Of a stretch of 64,000 nt of DNA, positions 63,899 to 64,000 are shown in pieces (position 1 is the stretch's first letter; the number at the start of each line of letters is the position of its first letter). Origin of the DNA: Circinella minor (Eukaryota > Mucoromycota > Mucoromycetes > Mucorales > Lichtheimiaceae); NCBI GenBank assembly GCA_016758965.1, contig JAEPRB010000174.1:1-64000 (forward strand), read 5' to 3'. Position numbers and translations under genes: made by a program. The notes beneath the pieces are model-generated. The model did no database searches. It saw only the letters and a list, made by a program, of their open reading frames with translations, and was not told the origin of the DNA.

Positions 63899-64000
63899 CT
63901 AATGAAAGTAGCATAGTGACATATATATAAATCCAAACAAAGTCAACATAGAAAGTGCATATTTTTATATCCAGAAACATAATTATAAAGAAAAAAAGTG

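Overview
This window is nuclear DNA from a fungus, most likely an early-diverging, AT-rich one in the Mucoromycota and probably Mucorales. Reasons: almost all genes are broken by short GT-AG introns, intergenic DNA is very AT-rich with many A/T homopolymers and (TA)n or (TTA)n tracts, codons favour A/T, and there is a secreted CotH-family protein typical of Mucorales alongside standard fungal genes (ATG4, DMA-type FHA-RING ligase, Trm4, HOT13, SET1, IAH1, GH5 mannanase). The genus cannot be fixed from sequence alone.

Layout. 1-5 kb: a predicted tail-anchored protein of unknown family and a heavily broken gene remnant. 5-11 kb (minus strand): ATG4 autophagy protease, CotH-like secreted protein, PPN2-like membrane phosphatase. 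13-21 kb: FHA-RING ubiquitin ligase (+), sorbitol/xylitol-type dehydrogenase (-) and a 17-exon Trm4/NSUN2 tRNA methyltransferase (-). 22-26.6 kb (+): three close tandem genes, UNC50/GMH1, HUS1 and HOT13. 27-37.7 kb is the accessory part: two copies of a pogo-like inverted-repeat element, a broken Merlin (ISXO2-type DDE) transposase, a dispersed repeat pair, an F-box/LRR gene and a thioesterase-like gene that needs a 4-nt microexon. 37.7-39.5 kb: secreted GH5 beta-mannanase (-). 39.5-44.6 kb: gene-poor. 44.6-64 kb is gene-dense again: SET1 (+), IAH1 (+), BAHD acyltransferase (+), YANK/STK32-type kinase (-), TFIP11/Ntr1 G-patch splicing factor (+), a disordered protein of unknown function with short linear motifs (+), and a leucine-rich-repeat protein running off the right edge (-).

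The genes form no obvious pathway; they are mostly housekeeping (RNA modification, splicing, chromatin, checkpoint, autophagy, protein quality control) plus a few secreted or accessory enzymes. Gene models were assembled by reading splice sites by eye. For multi-exon genes the summed exon lengths are divisible by three and the joined reading matches conserved family motifs, the main internal check used here.
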